DNA of 64,000 bases, taken from the NCBI GenBank assembly GCA_963737625.1, contig CAVTTK010000002.1, positions 1,674,001 to 1,738,000 on the forward strand. The letters are read 5' to 3'. Both the position numbers and the translations under genes were made by a program. This DNA is from Bog-756 sp963737625. Lineage in GTDB: Bacteria; Actinomycetota; Acidimicrobiia; Acidimicrobiales; RAAP-2. The notes beneath the pieces were generated by a model, which saw nothing but the letters and a program-made list of their open reading frames with translations, was not told the origin of the DNA and made no database searches. Shown here piece by piece: positions 9,001-17,107 of this stretch. The stretch's first letter is position 1. Each line of letters starts with the position of its first letter.

Positions 9001-9301
9001 GCAGGCCCAGCTGCACGCCGACGAGGTCGCATCGGGCACCGCCAGTGACCTCACCGATCCGACGCACCCGTGGTCGAGGGCCTCAGCCGCCTGGCTGGCC
9101 GCTCTCGAGCTGGCCGACCGGTTCGGGTTCCCGCTCCACGGCGTACGTGCCGCCTCCGGCTACGCCAACCTGCTCCAACAGATCGGTCGGGGCGACGAGG
9201 GCTACCACCTGCTCCGTCGCTGGTATGACCGGTGCCCCGAAGGATTCGACACACCGGTGCTCTCGGCCATCGGCCTCCAGCTCCAGGAACTGGGCGGCTG
9301 A
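6029..9301 (+). CDS. Class III cyclase-like / AAA-type ATPase / TPR regulator
   Basis: This 1090-residue multidomain regulator has four parts. An N-terminal zinc ribbon has Cys7, Cys10, Cys21 and Cys24. A class III nucleotidyl cyclase domain (about 48-200) carries metal-binding Asp58 (VVFCDLVGST) and Asp102 (YSGDG) and the transition-state motif ETLNVAARLQ. An AAA/STAND-like ATPase has Walker A GEPGVGKS at about 272-279 and a Walker B-like LIEDLHWCD near 396-404. A long helical repeat region resembling tetratricopeptide repeats runs to the end. This is the architecture of actinobacterial adenylate cyclase-linked signalling ATPases. The position that usually selects adenine (lysine four residues before Asp102) appears to be glycine, so substrate or even activity is uncertain. 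It overlaps the upstream diiron gene. Confidence 0.85.
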   Translation: MALTRYCAGCADPLPDGARYCPACGRATVSGETSTVLDESIGIEFSKELRHITVVFCDLVGSTELSSLMDTEEYGELIQTYQHRAVTIVRSFGGDVEGYSGDGILFRFGWPQAHDDDATQAVNAALGIVEEVDALDQREHLGVRVGVHSGQAVVGMLGGADRRATMAVGETLNVAARLQGVAEPGTVVASAATIALVEGRFDVMPLGPHQLRGVRQRVDAFRVLGPTGARSRIEVTAGRHVPLIGRVEELRVLGHLWEGVMGGHGAAVLITGEPGVGKSRLALEVRSLVDSDRHRWVEASCASYTRMSVLRPVLDMVEDALSLRSESDPAARLDRIRSGLAFADVQFPDAVDLIAALLGIAGPSVMALSSELRLERTVEVGVEWLVGLSRRRPLVLLIEDLHWCDPTSLDAFGRLLDRLSDTRMLVLMTARNEFEDPWNLPNVVTTLPIKPLEDSEVRDLVATLGVGRRLPIQVVERIVTSAGGIPLYVEEVGRTILESGLFVGGDGTWDLSSPLEDLEIPTTLRGSLLARLDRLGPAKSVVQVAAVLGRNFSFDLLATVSSMDAELLNLLLTRAVDSGLLLQGEPAEESDLYYFKHALVQEVAYESLLRRNRRTIHERVARVLDAQVASGTTSAPEVVARHYEAAGLVKEAAIRYQLAARLAAEGSGHREAIAFLHRGISLARQLDDVSEGRELEVEMQLALGSSLATRSYSDPDLAAAYDRARELCELLGNDVHVGQTLGGLSAYYINQGEITLGAELAERVLAIAHEYQDDTLEVFGAVQLSLARCFQSRAAESLDLALQASAVYRPERHRILAHRFSTDQGVAAHVFAGWSHLVLGQLDRGLDQLVEAVGLADQLGQPFNRAFALAFLATGHCERGESAETFRFAQQARQLAEEQGFAFWAGISGVWENAERVITLADHDALAAVIQAGLVAGETGNRGGSTTVMARVAEAAHAAGDRATTQAVLDMALTLSAETGQPWWDSALLRQQAQLHADEVASGTASDLTDPTHPWSRASAAWLAALELADRFGFPLHGVRAASGYANLLQQIGRGDEGYHLLRRWYDRCPEGFDTPVLSAIGLQLQELGG

Positions 9302-9325
9302 TCCGACGGGGGTGGACGACGGCCC

Positions 9326-10519
9326 CTACGAGAAGCCGAAGCCGGCATACCGCTCGGCGATGACCGCCGTCGTAGCCTCCACCTGGGCGGCCAGGAGCTG
9401 GCGGTCCTCACCGGCATGGGCGGTACCTCCGAAGATCAGGGTGTGGAAACCCTGGTCGTCACCGCCATAGGCCATGTGGAGCACGGCATCCAGCTTCTGG
9501 GAGATGAAGCTGACGGGAAAGTCCGGCTGTGGGTCGGGAAGGCCGAAGCCCTGGCGGAGGACGCCGGCTATCGGCGTGTTGTGCACCAGCCCTTGGGCAT
9601 CGGGAGCATCCGACACGTAGCAGCTGGCCACTTCGATGCCGAGGAGTTCGACCCGATGCCAGTTGGCTCCGGCGATGTCGACCAGGCCCCGGTCGACGTA
9701 CTCGACCGAAGACACATCGACGTCGCAGTAGGGCTCGAGCGCCGCCTCGGGGACCCCGTAATCCCAATTCGAGAAGAAGTTCCAGTCAGACTTCCCCAGG
9801 CGGGCAAGGTCTTCGATGTGCAGGGACGAGGCTGCGCCGTCGGCGGCCGTGAACCCGAAGGGACGATCCCACGCCGGTCGGGCGCAGTCCAGCTGGTAGT
9901 AGCCAAGAAAGACGTTGAACCACGGCGAATGAGGATTGGCGTAACGCTGGGGACCCCCCCTCTCGAACGACCCCACACAGGCCACGGCGTTGAACACAAA
10001 CGGTGGGTACGGAGGCGGGAACATCCTGGCCTTCACCCTGTGCCCGACCGCACACAGCTTCCTCGGTTCGTCGTCGACGTGGATGCGCAGGATCGTCCCG
10101 GTGCAGTTCTGGCTGTCGCCGTAGTCGGGATCGTCCACCACGGGAGGGTGAACGGCCGTCTGGCCGCCGATCACTCCCACCGACGGGTCGAAGCGGATGA
10201 CCGGACGTTGCGGCCACGTCCGCCAATGGACCCACGGTCGACCCAGTCTCGTCCGCTGGTCGATCCGGAGCTCCCAGGTGATGGTCCCGGCGAAGAGGTC
10301 ACTGACCACGTTCAGTTCACATCGGATCCATCCCAGCCACAGCAGGTGGCGGCGCGGCCTGGGCTGTGGCGAGATCCGATGGCGCCACAGCCGACGGCCG
10401 CGGTAGCGGAGCGTCACCTCCACCGAGTCGAGACCGGGATAGGTGTAGTCGGCGGTCACCCCCCACCGGACCGGCAGGGTCACCGCTCCACCGGCGGCAT
10501 CCGCCGTCTCCCCAGTCAC
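9326..10519 (-). CDS. Unknown 397-residue protein coupled to a phosphoesterase gene
   Basis: I do not recognise a family. The N-terminal 90 residues are strand-rich and basic (TYPGLDSVEVTLRYRGRRLW). The middle carries several cysteines (DSQNCTGTIL, RKLCAVGHR, NAVACVGSF, QLDCARP, EPYCDVDV) and an aromatic segment (DWNFFSNWDYG). The C-terminal 100 residues contain FPVSFISQKLDAVLHMAYGG and a final helix. No signal peptide or membrane segment is visible, so it is probably cytosolic or released with its partner. The GTG start overlaps the TGA stop of the phosphoesterase frame in a four-base GTGA, showing translational coupling. A role in the same lipid or phosphoester process is inferred from that. 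Confidence 0.65.
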   Translation of the reverse strand: MTGETADAAGGAVTLPVRWGVTADYTYPGLDSVEVTLRYRGRRLWRHRISPQPRPRRHLLWLGWIRCELNVVSDLFAGTITWELRIDQRTRLGRPWVHWRTWPQRPVIRFDPSVGVIGGQTAVHPPVVDDPDYGDSQNCTGTILRIHVDDEPRKLCAVGHRVKARMFPPPYPPFVFNAVACVGSFERGGPQRYANPHSPWFNVFLGYYQLDCARPAWDRPFGFTAADGAASSLHIEDLARLGKSDWNFFSNWDYGVPEAALEPYCDVDVSSVEYVDRGLVDIAGANWHRVELLGIEVASCYVSDAPDAQGLVHNTPIAGVLRQGFGLPDPQPDFPVSFISQKLDAVLHMAYGGDDQGFHTLIFGGTAHAGEDRQLLAAQVEATTAVIAERYAGFGFS

Positions 10520-10884
10520 CGTGGGGTAGTACTGGGTCTCGTGCTCTGGACGCCAGGGGGGACATCCGAGATCGGCGTGTCCCGGTCGACCAGGCGGGTG
10601 AAGAAGTGCCCGCCGAACTTCCGCGCCGCGTCCATGAACACCTCCTGGGGAATCTCGATGTCCGAATCGGGATCGAACTGGTCCGGGTCGACGTCATGGT
10701 CAGCGGACCGGTAGAGGTGGGACATGCCGTGGATCAGGTGTCGACCCAGGGATCCCAGCGACGAACGGAAGGTGTACGGGTCGGCCCCTTCTTCCGGCTC
10801 CGGCTGCACGGGGAGACCTGGCCACCCCCTGGGGTGGCGTGGGGCCTCCAGTGAGAACAGGTGTTCAAAGGTGGCAGCCGACGC
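10516..10884 (-). pseudogene. Phosphoesterase (phospholipase C-like), C-terminal part beyond a frameshift
   Basis: This segment continues the phosphoesterase in another frame. Its first residues, ASAATFEHLFSLEAPR, are what normally follow LTRRD in PF04185-type phosphoesterases, and the upstream frame breaks off exactly there. One surplus G at about 10884-10885 accounts for the shift. The remainder (QPEPEEGADPYTFRSSLGS onward, with a possible internal GTG at 10809) is acidic and ends at a TGA that overlaps the GTG of the unknown 397-residue gene. Read together with 10865-12226 it would give one protein of about 570 residues. It may be a real mutation or a sequence error. Confidence 0.6.
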
Positions 10885-12226
10885 CGTCGCGGCGGGTGAG
10901 CGGCGTGTCCCCGAGGCCCCACACCTTCCGCAGTGTGGCGATCATCGACGTGTGCCGGAACTCCTCATTCTCCACCGTTTCTTCAGGAACCCACGGTGAG
11001 ATCAGGACGGCGGGCACCCGGTAGCCCGAGCGGTCGAAGGCGAATCCGAGCTGACCCTCGTGATCGTCGGGCGGATCGACCGGGGGCGGTGGGACGTGGT
11101 CGTACGTACCGCCCGGTTCGTCCCACCCGACGAAGAGCGTCGTGTTCCACACATTCGACGAGCCCTCCGTGAGCGCTTCGGTGGGCGCGTCTCGCACGGC
11201 GGCGTACAGCCGGGCCAGGAACCGCTCACCGGAGCTGATGGCCGAACCCCAGTCCACCGGGAGGTCCACGCCTTCGATCAAGCAGTCACCGAACGGCGGA
11301 TGGTAGTCGGCATGGCCGGCCAGCAGGTTGGGCTCGATGAGGGCGAAGTGCGGGAGCGTGCCGTGTTCCACGTCCTCCATGAACTCGGAGAACGGCACGA
11401 ACTTGTCGTGGAAGTGCCGCTTCAGCCGGGGCGAGTGGATGGCTCCGGTCACCGAGATCGGGCAGGGCTCGAGGACGTAGACCTTCCACGTGCGCCCGTG
11501 CTGCTCCAGGCGCTCGAAGATCGTTTCGGCCTTGTTGTCGAAGTAGTACCGGGTGGCCGGTCCATTGACAACCAGGCCTGACGACGTGGCCGCCGTCCAG
11601 AACGAACGGTTGGGGAACGTCTGGGACGGTACCTCGCTGAACCAGTGGTCGAACACCCCGAATCCTCGGGCCAGAGTGCTGAGCACGGGTACCTGGTCGG
11701 GAGTGTGCCCCTGCATGATCTGCCGGTACTGCTCGAACTGGGGCATCTCGTGCCTCAGAGCCTGGTAGTTGCTGATGTAGTCGGTGACGAATCCCTCCAT
11801 GTTCGGCACCTGGCCCGGCGCGGGCGCGTTGGTGGAGGCCATCTTGCCCGCCGGTTTACCCCGGTTCTCCGGGTCCAGGATGTTGAACAGCTGTGTGTTG
11901 GTGTGCTGGTACTCCTCGCCGGGGTCGGGGTTCGGGGTATTGAGGTCGAGCGCCCTCCCGTAGTAGACGTGGCCGGGCTCCGGTCCCGCCTCGGACGGGT
12001 GGATCTGCGGAGCCCACTCCGGGACGGGATTGCTCAGCGTCTTGCCCACCACACCCTCGAACGTCGGCTTCTCCTCCTCCGAGTAGAGGTGCCCGAGGAG
12101 ACTGTCGAACGACCGATTCTCGAAGATCACCAAGACGACGTGATCCATGGCGTGTTCCCGTGTGGGTTCCAACGCAGTTCCGTCCCCGTTCATCTGGAAG
12201 TCGCTCTCCGCCTGGCCTTTTCCCAT
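10865..12226 (-). CDS. Phosphoesterase family protein (phospholipase C/acid phosphatase-like), interrupted by a frameshift
   Basis: The domain starts with the diagnostic metal-site segment MDHVVLVIFENRSFDSLLGH. It continues through FGVFDHWFSEVPSQTFPNRSF, LIEPNLLAGHADYHPP, VGWDEPGGTYDHVPPP and VPAVLISPWV, all typical of bacterial non-haemolytic phospholipase C and AcpA-like enzymes (PF04185), which hydrolyse phosphodiesters such as phosphatidylcholine. No signal peptide precedes the domain, unlike many secreted relatives. The frame then ends prematurely after TPLTRRD because of a single extra base; the true C-terminus lies in 10516-10884. The ATG at 12226 is one possible start and 12193 another. 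A longer frame would run into the divergent patatin gene. Confidence 0.8.
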   Translation of the reverse strand: MGKGQAESDFQMNGDGTALEPTREHAMDHVVLVIFENRSFDSLLGHLYSEEEKPTFEGVVGKTLSNPVPEWAPQIHPSEAGPEPGHVYYGRALDLNTPNPDPGEEYQHTNTQLFNILDPENRGKPAGKMASTNAPAPGQVPNMEGFVTDYISNYQALRHEMPQFEQYRQIMQGHTPDQVPVLSTLARGFGVFDHWFSEVPSQTFPNRSFWTAATSSGLVVNGPATRYYFDNKAETIFERLEQHGRTWKVYVLEPCPISVTGAIHSPRLKRHFHDKFVPFSEFMEDVEHGTLPHFALIEPNLLAGHADYHPPFGDCLIEGVDLPVDWGSAISSGERFLARLYAAVRDAPTEALTEGSSNVWNTTLFVGWDEPGGTYDHVPPPPVDPPDDHEGQLGFAFDRSGYRVPAVLISPWVPEETVENEEFRHTSMIATLRKVWGLGDTPLTRRDGVGCHL

Positions 12227-12308
12227 CCGCACCGTAGGTCGTCGGCCGCCCTCGGGCAACCGAAAGGACCACCCCCGCCACCGAACGTGGCATCGGTAGA
12301 GTGCACCC

Positions 12309-13265
12309 ATGCACATCAGGCGGAGTGCCGGAGAATCTGCCGCCTCCGACCCAGTACTGCCCCGATCGTTCGCAGACCTCTACGGCCGAGGGGTCCGTCG
12401 CGGGGTGAGCCTGGGCGGAGGTGGGACGTACTTCGTCGCGTGGCAGGTGGGCTACCTCAAGACACTGATCGACCGGGGGATCGGTATCGACCGGGCCGAC
12501 CGGATGGTGGGCACCTCGGCAGGCTCAGTCGTGGCCGCCACCCTGGCCCACCACCGGCTCGATCGGTTGTTCGACGAATCGGAACTGATGTCCCGGCTGC
12601 CCGGCGTGATGAGCAAGCTCTTCCCCGCCCAGGTGGACACCCCCTCCCAGCAACGGGCCCTGGACCGGTACGTGAACGCCACGGACTCAACGCCGGCCAC
12701 GGTCCGTTCCATTGGGCATGCGGCACTGGCCGCGGTTACCCCCAATGTCGCCACCATGCCCCGCGACCTCACCCTCGTTCTGGGGAGGCATTGGGAGTCC
12801 GACGCGCTGTGGATGACCTGTGTCGATGCCTTCACCGGAGATCGCTGCGTCATGACCCGCTCGACGGCCCAGTCCGTCTCGCTCGGCGCTGCGGCCAGCA
12901 GCGCCGTCCCCGGCATCTTCCCCCCACAGGTCGTCGCCGGACGGAAGTGCATGGACGGAGGGGTGGGCGGGACGGCCGTCCATCTCGATCTCCTGGCCGG
13001 TGCGGACAAGGCGATCGTCCTGTCGCTCTACCGAGACTCCGAGCTCACCCACGGCATGCTGACCCTGGCTCCCGGAGACCTCGACCGCGAGTTGGCCGAA
13101 CTGAAAGCCGCGGGGACCGAGGTCTTCTTTCAGGCGCCGGAGAGCCACCCCATGGATGTCGACGGATTGATGAACCCGACCGCCGTGCCCGACGCCATGG
13201 CCATGGGGGTCCGACAGGCTAATGAAGATGCCGACGCCGGTGACCTCGCCGACTTCTGGGCCTGA
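12309..13265 (+). CDS. Patatin-like phospholipase
   Basis: This is a 318-residue patatin-domain serine hydrolase. The glycine-rich oxyanion loop SLGGGGTYF is at about residues 35-42, the nucleophile elbow GTSAG has Ser70, and the catalytic aspartate lies in MDGGVGG near residue 216. Together these form the Ser-Asp dyad of patatins and ExoU-like phospholipases A. No signal peptide is present, so it probably acts on inner-leaflet lipids or acyl esters in the cytosol. It is divergent from the phosphoesterase gene, with little or no spacer between starts, so the two probably share a control region. The C-terminal part is acidic and helical. Confidence 0.88.
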   Translation: MHIRRSAGESAASDPVLPRSFADLYGRGVRRGVSLGGGGTYFVAWQVGYLKTLIDRGIGIDRADRMVGTSAGSVVAATLAHHRLDRLFDESELMSRLPGVMSKLFPAQVDTPSQQRALDRYVNATDSTPATVRSIGHAALAAVTPNVATMPRDLTLVLGRHWESDALWMTCVDAFTGDRCVMTRSTAQSVSLGAAASSAVPGIFPPQVVAGRKCMDGGVGGTAVHLDLLAGADKAIVLSLYRDSELTHGMLTLAPGDLDRELAELKAAGTEVFFQAPESHPMDVDGLMNPTAVPDAMAMGVRQANEDADAGDLADFWA

Positions 13266-13294
13266 CGCGACCGGGACTCGTGGAACGTTGATCG

Positions 13295-13330
13295 CCGACC
13301 CACCCGGTGGGCGCTGACCCTCCGGGTCGG
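13295..13330. terminator. Possible bidirectional terminator hairpin
   Basis: CCGACCC at 13295-13301 pairs with GGGTCGG at 13324-13330 around a GC-rich loop that can itself fold. It lies between the convergent stops of the patatin gene and the minus-strand hypothetical gene. No T-tract follows on either strand. Confidence 0.3.
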
Positions 13331-13453
13331 GAGCCCGTCCAGTCTGCCATCGACCTCCCGGTCCACCTGCTCCCGGCTTCCTGTCCCGTCTTGCAGGCGC
13401 CGACTCCTCGGTGGCACACAGCCCGGGGGAAGACACGACCCAACGGGGTGCCG

Positions 13454-13819
13454 TCAGTCCGTACCGACCTCAGGCAGCCACTCGTGCGGTGCCTTCACGA
13501 AGCGGAAGCGGTCGGGAAACTCACCGACCATCTCCACCATGAGGAGCGGATTGCCGGTGTCGGCATCCCACCACCAGGCATTGAGGATCCCGTTGACGCC
13601 CTCGGCATCGGTCAATCCCGTATCGGTGACGAGGTCGCCGAGGGTGAACTCATCACCGATCTCATAGTGCGTGAAGATGTAGTCCTTCACCACCGGATCG
13701 GTGGCTAATTGTCCGTCCAGGTCGGCCAGGCTCGGAACATCGGGAAAGACCGGTACGTCCTGGGCGTCGACCTCATGGTGCCGGACGTTGCCGTCATCGC
13801 CGGCCACGTCACTGACCAT
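13454..13819 (-). CDS. Hypothetical acidic protein
   Basis: This is 121 residues from the ATG at 13819 (MVSDVAGDDG). A frame start further upstream at 14011 would add 64 residues of non-protein-like composition and is not preferred. The protein is acidic and carries a helical stretch (LGDLVTDTGLTDAEGVNGIL) followed by aromatic NAWWWDADTGNPLLMVEMV, suggesting a small alpha/beta domain. It has no membrane segment, signal peptide or known motif. It converges on the patatin gene; function unknown. Confidence 0.5.
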   Translation of the reverse strand: MVSDVAGDDGNVRHHEVDAQDVPVFPDVPSLADLDGQLATDPVVKDYIFTHYEIGDEFTLGDLVTDTGLTDAEGVNGILNAWWWDADTGNPLLMVEMVGEFPDRFRFVKAPHEWLPEVGTD

Positions 13820-14139
13820 CGACGTCCAACGCAGAGGCCCGTCCACAGCACCATCATGCCGATCCGTGTGCTCCGACGGTTGGATCCCCCTCGCCATCGG
13901 CTCAGGGAGTCTCGATGGGGAGGTCGCCCCGCGACGGATCGAGCACCCCGAGCAGTTGGGTGATGACGCCGGTAGCACCCGTGGTCCGCCGTTCGGCGAG
14001 ACTTCCGCCACCGTGGTGGCCCTGTACGTCGGCCCTGGCGAAGGTCACCGTGGACCGGAGGCTCCCAGAGGTACCGGGGGCCCACGCATTCTCACTTCCG
14101 TAGACACCCGGGGCGACGGTGGCTTCCGACCCCAGCCCT
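13820..14139. other. Intergenic region without a supported gene
   Basis: About 320 bases upstream of the acidic hypothetical gene. Open frames continue here on both strands, but their composition is arginine/proline/serine-rich noise. No ribosome binding site or clear promoter could be placed. Confidence 0.35.
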
Positions 14140-14400
14140 TCAGGACTGGTGGCTATCGGAACGCTCGGGTGGACCGGGCAACGGGGCGAACCGACGAAGC
14201 TGCGATGCCATCAGAACGATTGCTCCCACCGCCGAGATCACCCAGCCCACGTCCACCAGTTTCCCGTAGGACTCATTGGACGAAGAACCGGGAACACTTC
14301 CCACTGGAGAGTGACCGGGCTGAGCGAGTGACACGACGGCCAGGACTATCCCGATGAGGATGAGGGCCCAGCCGCTCCAGAGCATGACCCTTTTGACCAC
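14140..14400 (-). CDS. Small membrane protein with two transmembrane helices
   Basis: This is 86 residues. A first membrane helix (VMLWSGWALILIGIVLAVV) is followed by a short polar Ser/Gly/Pro loop and a second helix (VGWVISAVGAIVLMASQL) before a basic tail. The hairpin topology suggests a small integral membrane protein with both ends in the cytosol. No family is recognised. Composition and two clean helices support a real gene. Confidence 0.55.
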   Translation of the reverse strand: MVKRVMLWSGWALILIGIVLAVVSLAQPGHSPVGSVPGSSSNESYGKLVDVGWVISAVGAIVLMASQLRRFAPLPGPPERSDSHQS

Positions 14401-14569
14401 CGTCCCACGCTACATGAGCGAATCGGGACCGCCCAGCCCGGTCGGGAGTGCCGACGGTTGCGCTCCGTGGTCGGGGTGAGGCTGCTCCCGGTCCGCGGGA
14501 GGCCCGGCATTCCCCACGGGTGAGATTTAGACTGCCGGCGCCGGGGGCGCATCTGTAACCAGGAGGGTC

Positions 14570-15064
14570 ATGACCGGTTCGCTCGTGTTCTATGGGATTC
14601 TCGGCATCGCGTCAACGGGGTTCGCCTTCGTCATCAACCGCCGACTGTTCACCGGTGGCCGGGCCGGTCGGCCGACGCCGCTGGAGATGCTCTATTTCAT
14701 TTTGGGTGTGGCTTCGCTGGGTCTCGGTTGGTACTTCAACGTCCGGTACACCCACCAGTACGGGCACAAGGCCACCTACGTCGGCTACACCAAGGCCCTC
14801 TTCTCCAACTGGGCCGCGGACTCGGCTGCGCAGGACTACATCATGGTGAACCTGGTCCTCCTTCCACTGTGGACGATCGTCGACGGACGGCGGCGGGGAG
14901 TGCGGGCCCCCTGGATCTTCTTCGTGATGAGCCTCTTCACCAGCCTGGCCTTCGCCATGGCGTTCTATCTGGCCTTCGTCGAACGGCAGATCCGCTACAA
15001 CCGTCGGGCGATGGACGAGGGACACGCCCCGTTGGCACCGGTGGAGCACGGTCTCAGCCGCTGA
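14570..15064 (+). CDS. DUF2834-like integral membrane protein
   Basis: This 164-residue protein has four hydrophobic segments: one at the N-terminus (LVFYGILGIASTGFAFVI), one at about 40-58, one around NLVLLPLWTIVDGRRRG, and one near the C-terminus (FFVMSLFTSLAFAMAFYLA). The conserved pattern of an aspartate/asparagine-rich loop before VLLPLWTIVDGRRRG, then a final helix ending in LAFVERQ, resembles the DUF2834 family. Its function is not known. A good ribosome binding site (AGGAGG) precedes the ATG by six bases. Confidence 0.7.
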   Translation: MTGSLVFYGILGIASTGFAFVINRRLFTGGRAGRPTPLEMLYFILGVASLGLGWYFNVRYTHQYGHKATYVGYTKALFSNWAADSAAQDYIMVNLVLLPLWTIVDGRRRGVRAPWIFFVMSLFTSLAFAMAFYLAFVERQIRYNRRAMDEGHAPLAPVEHGLSR

Positions 15065-15337
15065 CACTGTTCCACGGATCCTTCCGCGAACCTCCTGGCC
15101 AGAACCAGCGGAGCCGGCATCCAGAGCGGCATATCGGAGAGCTCGAGGCCCTTGTCGTCTCGGACCGACGCCTCTTCGAACGGCTCCCGCCTCCTCCGAT
15201 GGCTGGATCGGAGCGGGCCGAGTGACACCTCCGACTGACCACACCGGCCAACGTCGCCTTCGCGACCAGGCGCCGGCGGGCGGGCGGAACCGCGCCCGGT
15301 CTGTCCTAATCTCGTCACGCCGAGTCCCGCGAGAAGG

Positions 15338-16363
15338 TTGAACCCCGTGCACATTCCCCTCCCGTTCCACGAGAACACCGCCACCTCTGCGGTATCCACC
15401 GGTGAGCTCCCGTCCCCCGAGGCGGTCGAGTCCCTTCTCGACGAGGTGTACGAGCTCTACCACCCCGTCGAGGACGGCGCGGTGGCCGACTACATCCCCG
15501 CACTGGCCACCACCGATCCCTCCCTCTTCGGCGCCTGCATCGTAGGGGTGCGGGGCCGGTCCTTCGCCGTAGGAAGCGCCCACCACCGCTTTTCCCTCCA
15601 GAGCATCTCCAAGGCCTTCGTCTTTGCCCTCGTCTGCGACCAGATCGGCCACGACGAGGCCCGTCTGAAACTGGGTGTCAACGCCACGGGCCTGGCCTTC
15701 AACTCGGTCATGGCCATCGAGCTCAACGAGGAAAGGACCATGAACCCGATGGTCAACGCCGGTGCCATGGCCACCACGAGTCTGGTGCCCGGTCGGACCG
15801 CCGACGAGCGGTGGGCGTTCATCCTCGGCGGGCTGTCGAAGTTCGCCGGCCGTGACCTGGTCCTCGACGACGAGGTGTACGCATCCGAGTCGGCGACCAA
15901 TCTGCGCAACCAGGGCATCGCCCACCTGTTGGAGAGCTACGGCCGGCTCTATGCTGATCCCGACGAGACCACCGACCTCTACACCCGGCAGTGCTCGCTC
16001 CTGGTGTGTGCCACCGACCTGGCCGTCATGGGGGCCACCCTGGCCGACGGTGGGGTCAACCCCATAACCGGTGAGCAGGTCATCGAGGCCCACAACTGTA
16101 AGCACGTCCTGGCCGCCATGGCCACCGCCGGACTCTACGAGCACTCGGGAGATTGGCTCTACGAGGTCGGACTGCCCGGCAAGAGCGGAGTCAGTGGGGG
16201 CATCGTCACCATCGCCCCGGGCAAGGGGGGCATGGGCACCTTCTCACCGCCGCTGGACGCGGCCGGCAACAGCGTGCGGGGCCAGCGGGCCACCCGCCAT
16301 CTGGCTGAGAAGCTCGGCCTCAACGTCTTCGCCTCCAAGCCCCTGGGGTCCGTCGGGTCCTGA
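15338..16363 (+). CDS. glsA: Glutaminase A
   Basis: This is a serine-dependent beta-lactamase-fold glutaminase converting glutamine to glutamate and ammonia. It is 341 residues long, slightly above the usual 305-330. The catalytic SxxK (FSLQSISKAF) sits near residues 89-92. ERTMNPMVNAGAMA, the tyrosine-containing YTRQCSLLVCATDLA and PGKSGVSGGIVTIAPGKGG are all family signatures lining the active site. The extra length is an N-terminal segment. TTG at 15338 is the first start in frame, with GTG at 15347 as an alternative. The gene stands alone and converges on the Anbu gene. Confidence 0.93.
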   Translation: MNPVHIPLPFHENTATSAVSTGELPSPEAVESLLDEVYELYHPVEDGAVADYIPALATTDPSLFGACIVGVRGRSFAVGSAHHRFSLQSISKAFVFALVCDQIGHDEARLKLGVNATGLAFNSVMAIELNEERTMNPMVNAGAMATTSLVPGRTADERWAFILGGLSKFAGRDLVLDDEVYASESATNLRNQGIAHLLESYGRLYADPDETTDLYTRQCSLLVCATDLAVMGATLADGGVNPITGEQVIEAHNCKHVLAAMATAGLYEHSGDWLYEVGLPGKSGVSGGIVTIAPGKGGMGTFSPPLDAAGNSVRGQRATRHLAEKLGLNVFASKPLGSVGS

Positions 16364-16378
16364 CCCCAGGACGATTCC

Positions 16379-17107
16379 TCACGACGGCGCATCACCGGTT
16401 GTGAGTGCATTGGGCATCTCGACGGCGAAGTCCTCGTGGGAGATGGTCTGGAGCTCGGCCACACCCTGGGGGAGGTGGCGCTCCCGCAGCCGCCCGAGGA
16501 CCGGGGCGTCGATCTCGATGCGGAACTCATCCACCTCGAACGAACCATTGAGGTAGATACCCAGGTCGTAAGGAGGGCCCACGGACAGGTTGGCCGCCGC
16601 CGTACTCATCATCGAACCCACGGCGATCATGGTCGCCGTCTCCAGGTCGACCCGCGTCTCCACCGCCAGCTCGAGCATGAATTTCCGGTATTTGCTCTCC
16701 CCGATCTGCAGGAAGGGCCGCTCATCGGAGGCCCGAAGGTAGTTACCTTCGGGGTAGACGAGCAGGATCTCGGCGGCTTCACTCCCCACCTGGCCGCCGA
16801 GGATGAAGGTGGCGGTACCGTCGGCTCCGGCATCGGCCAAGGCCTCGCGGTGCCCAAGGGCCACCTGCCGGCTCAGACGGCCCAGGTAGAGGGCGGCCTC
16901 GAAGAGGTGCGACACGGTGGCCAGGCTCTCGACGCCATCGGACTGCAAGTCCCGACTGATGCGGTCGAGAACCTCCTGGGTGGTGGCCAGGTTGCCGGCC
17001 GACCCGATCACGAACACCCGGTCGGGCGCGGGCCGCAGGATGTGCTGCTTCCGGTAGGAACCGACGTTGTCCACCCCGGCGTTGGTCCTGGTATCAGCCG
17101 GGAACAC
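16379..17107 (-). CDS. Proteasome-like peptidase Anbu, 5' end disrupted
   Basis: This is the bacterial proteasome-related Anbu family (COG3484). The open frame from GTG at 17107 gives 242 residues beginning inside the family: FPADTRTNAGVDNVGSYRK, GSAGNLATTQ, then FILGGQVG and ESKYRKFML. The normal N-terminus is missing from this frame. MTYC, where Thr2 is the family nucleophile after Met removal, is present at 17144-17133 in another frame, and LALRHEEG follows in a third. Adding back one C at each of two places (about 17133 and 17110) would restore MTYCLALRHEEGLVFPADTR, an ordinary Anbu start. As written, the protein lacks its catalytic threonine. Anbu normally accompanies ATP-grasp and alpha-E genes, which here lie at 58.6-64 kb. 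Confidence 0.85.
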   Translation of the reverse strand: MFPADTRTNAGVDNVGSYRKQHILRPAPDRVFVIGSAGNLATTQEVLDRISRDLQSDGVESLATVSHLFEAALYLGRLSRQVALGHREALADAGADGTATFILGGQVGSEAAEILLVYPEGNYLRASDERPFLQIGESKYRKFMLELAVETRVDLETATMIAVGSMMSTAAANLSVGPPYDLGIYLNGSFEVDEFRIEIDAPVLGRLRERHLPQGVAELQTISHEDFAVEMPNALTTGDAPS

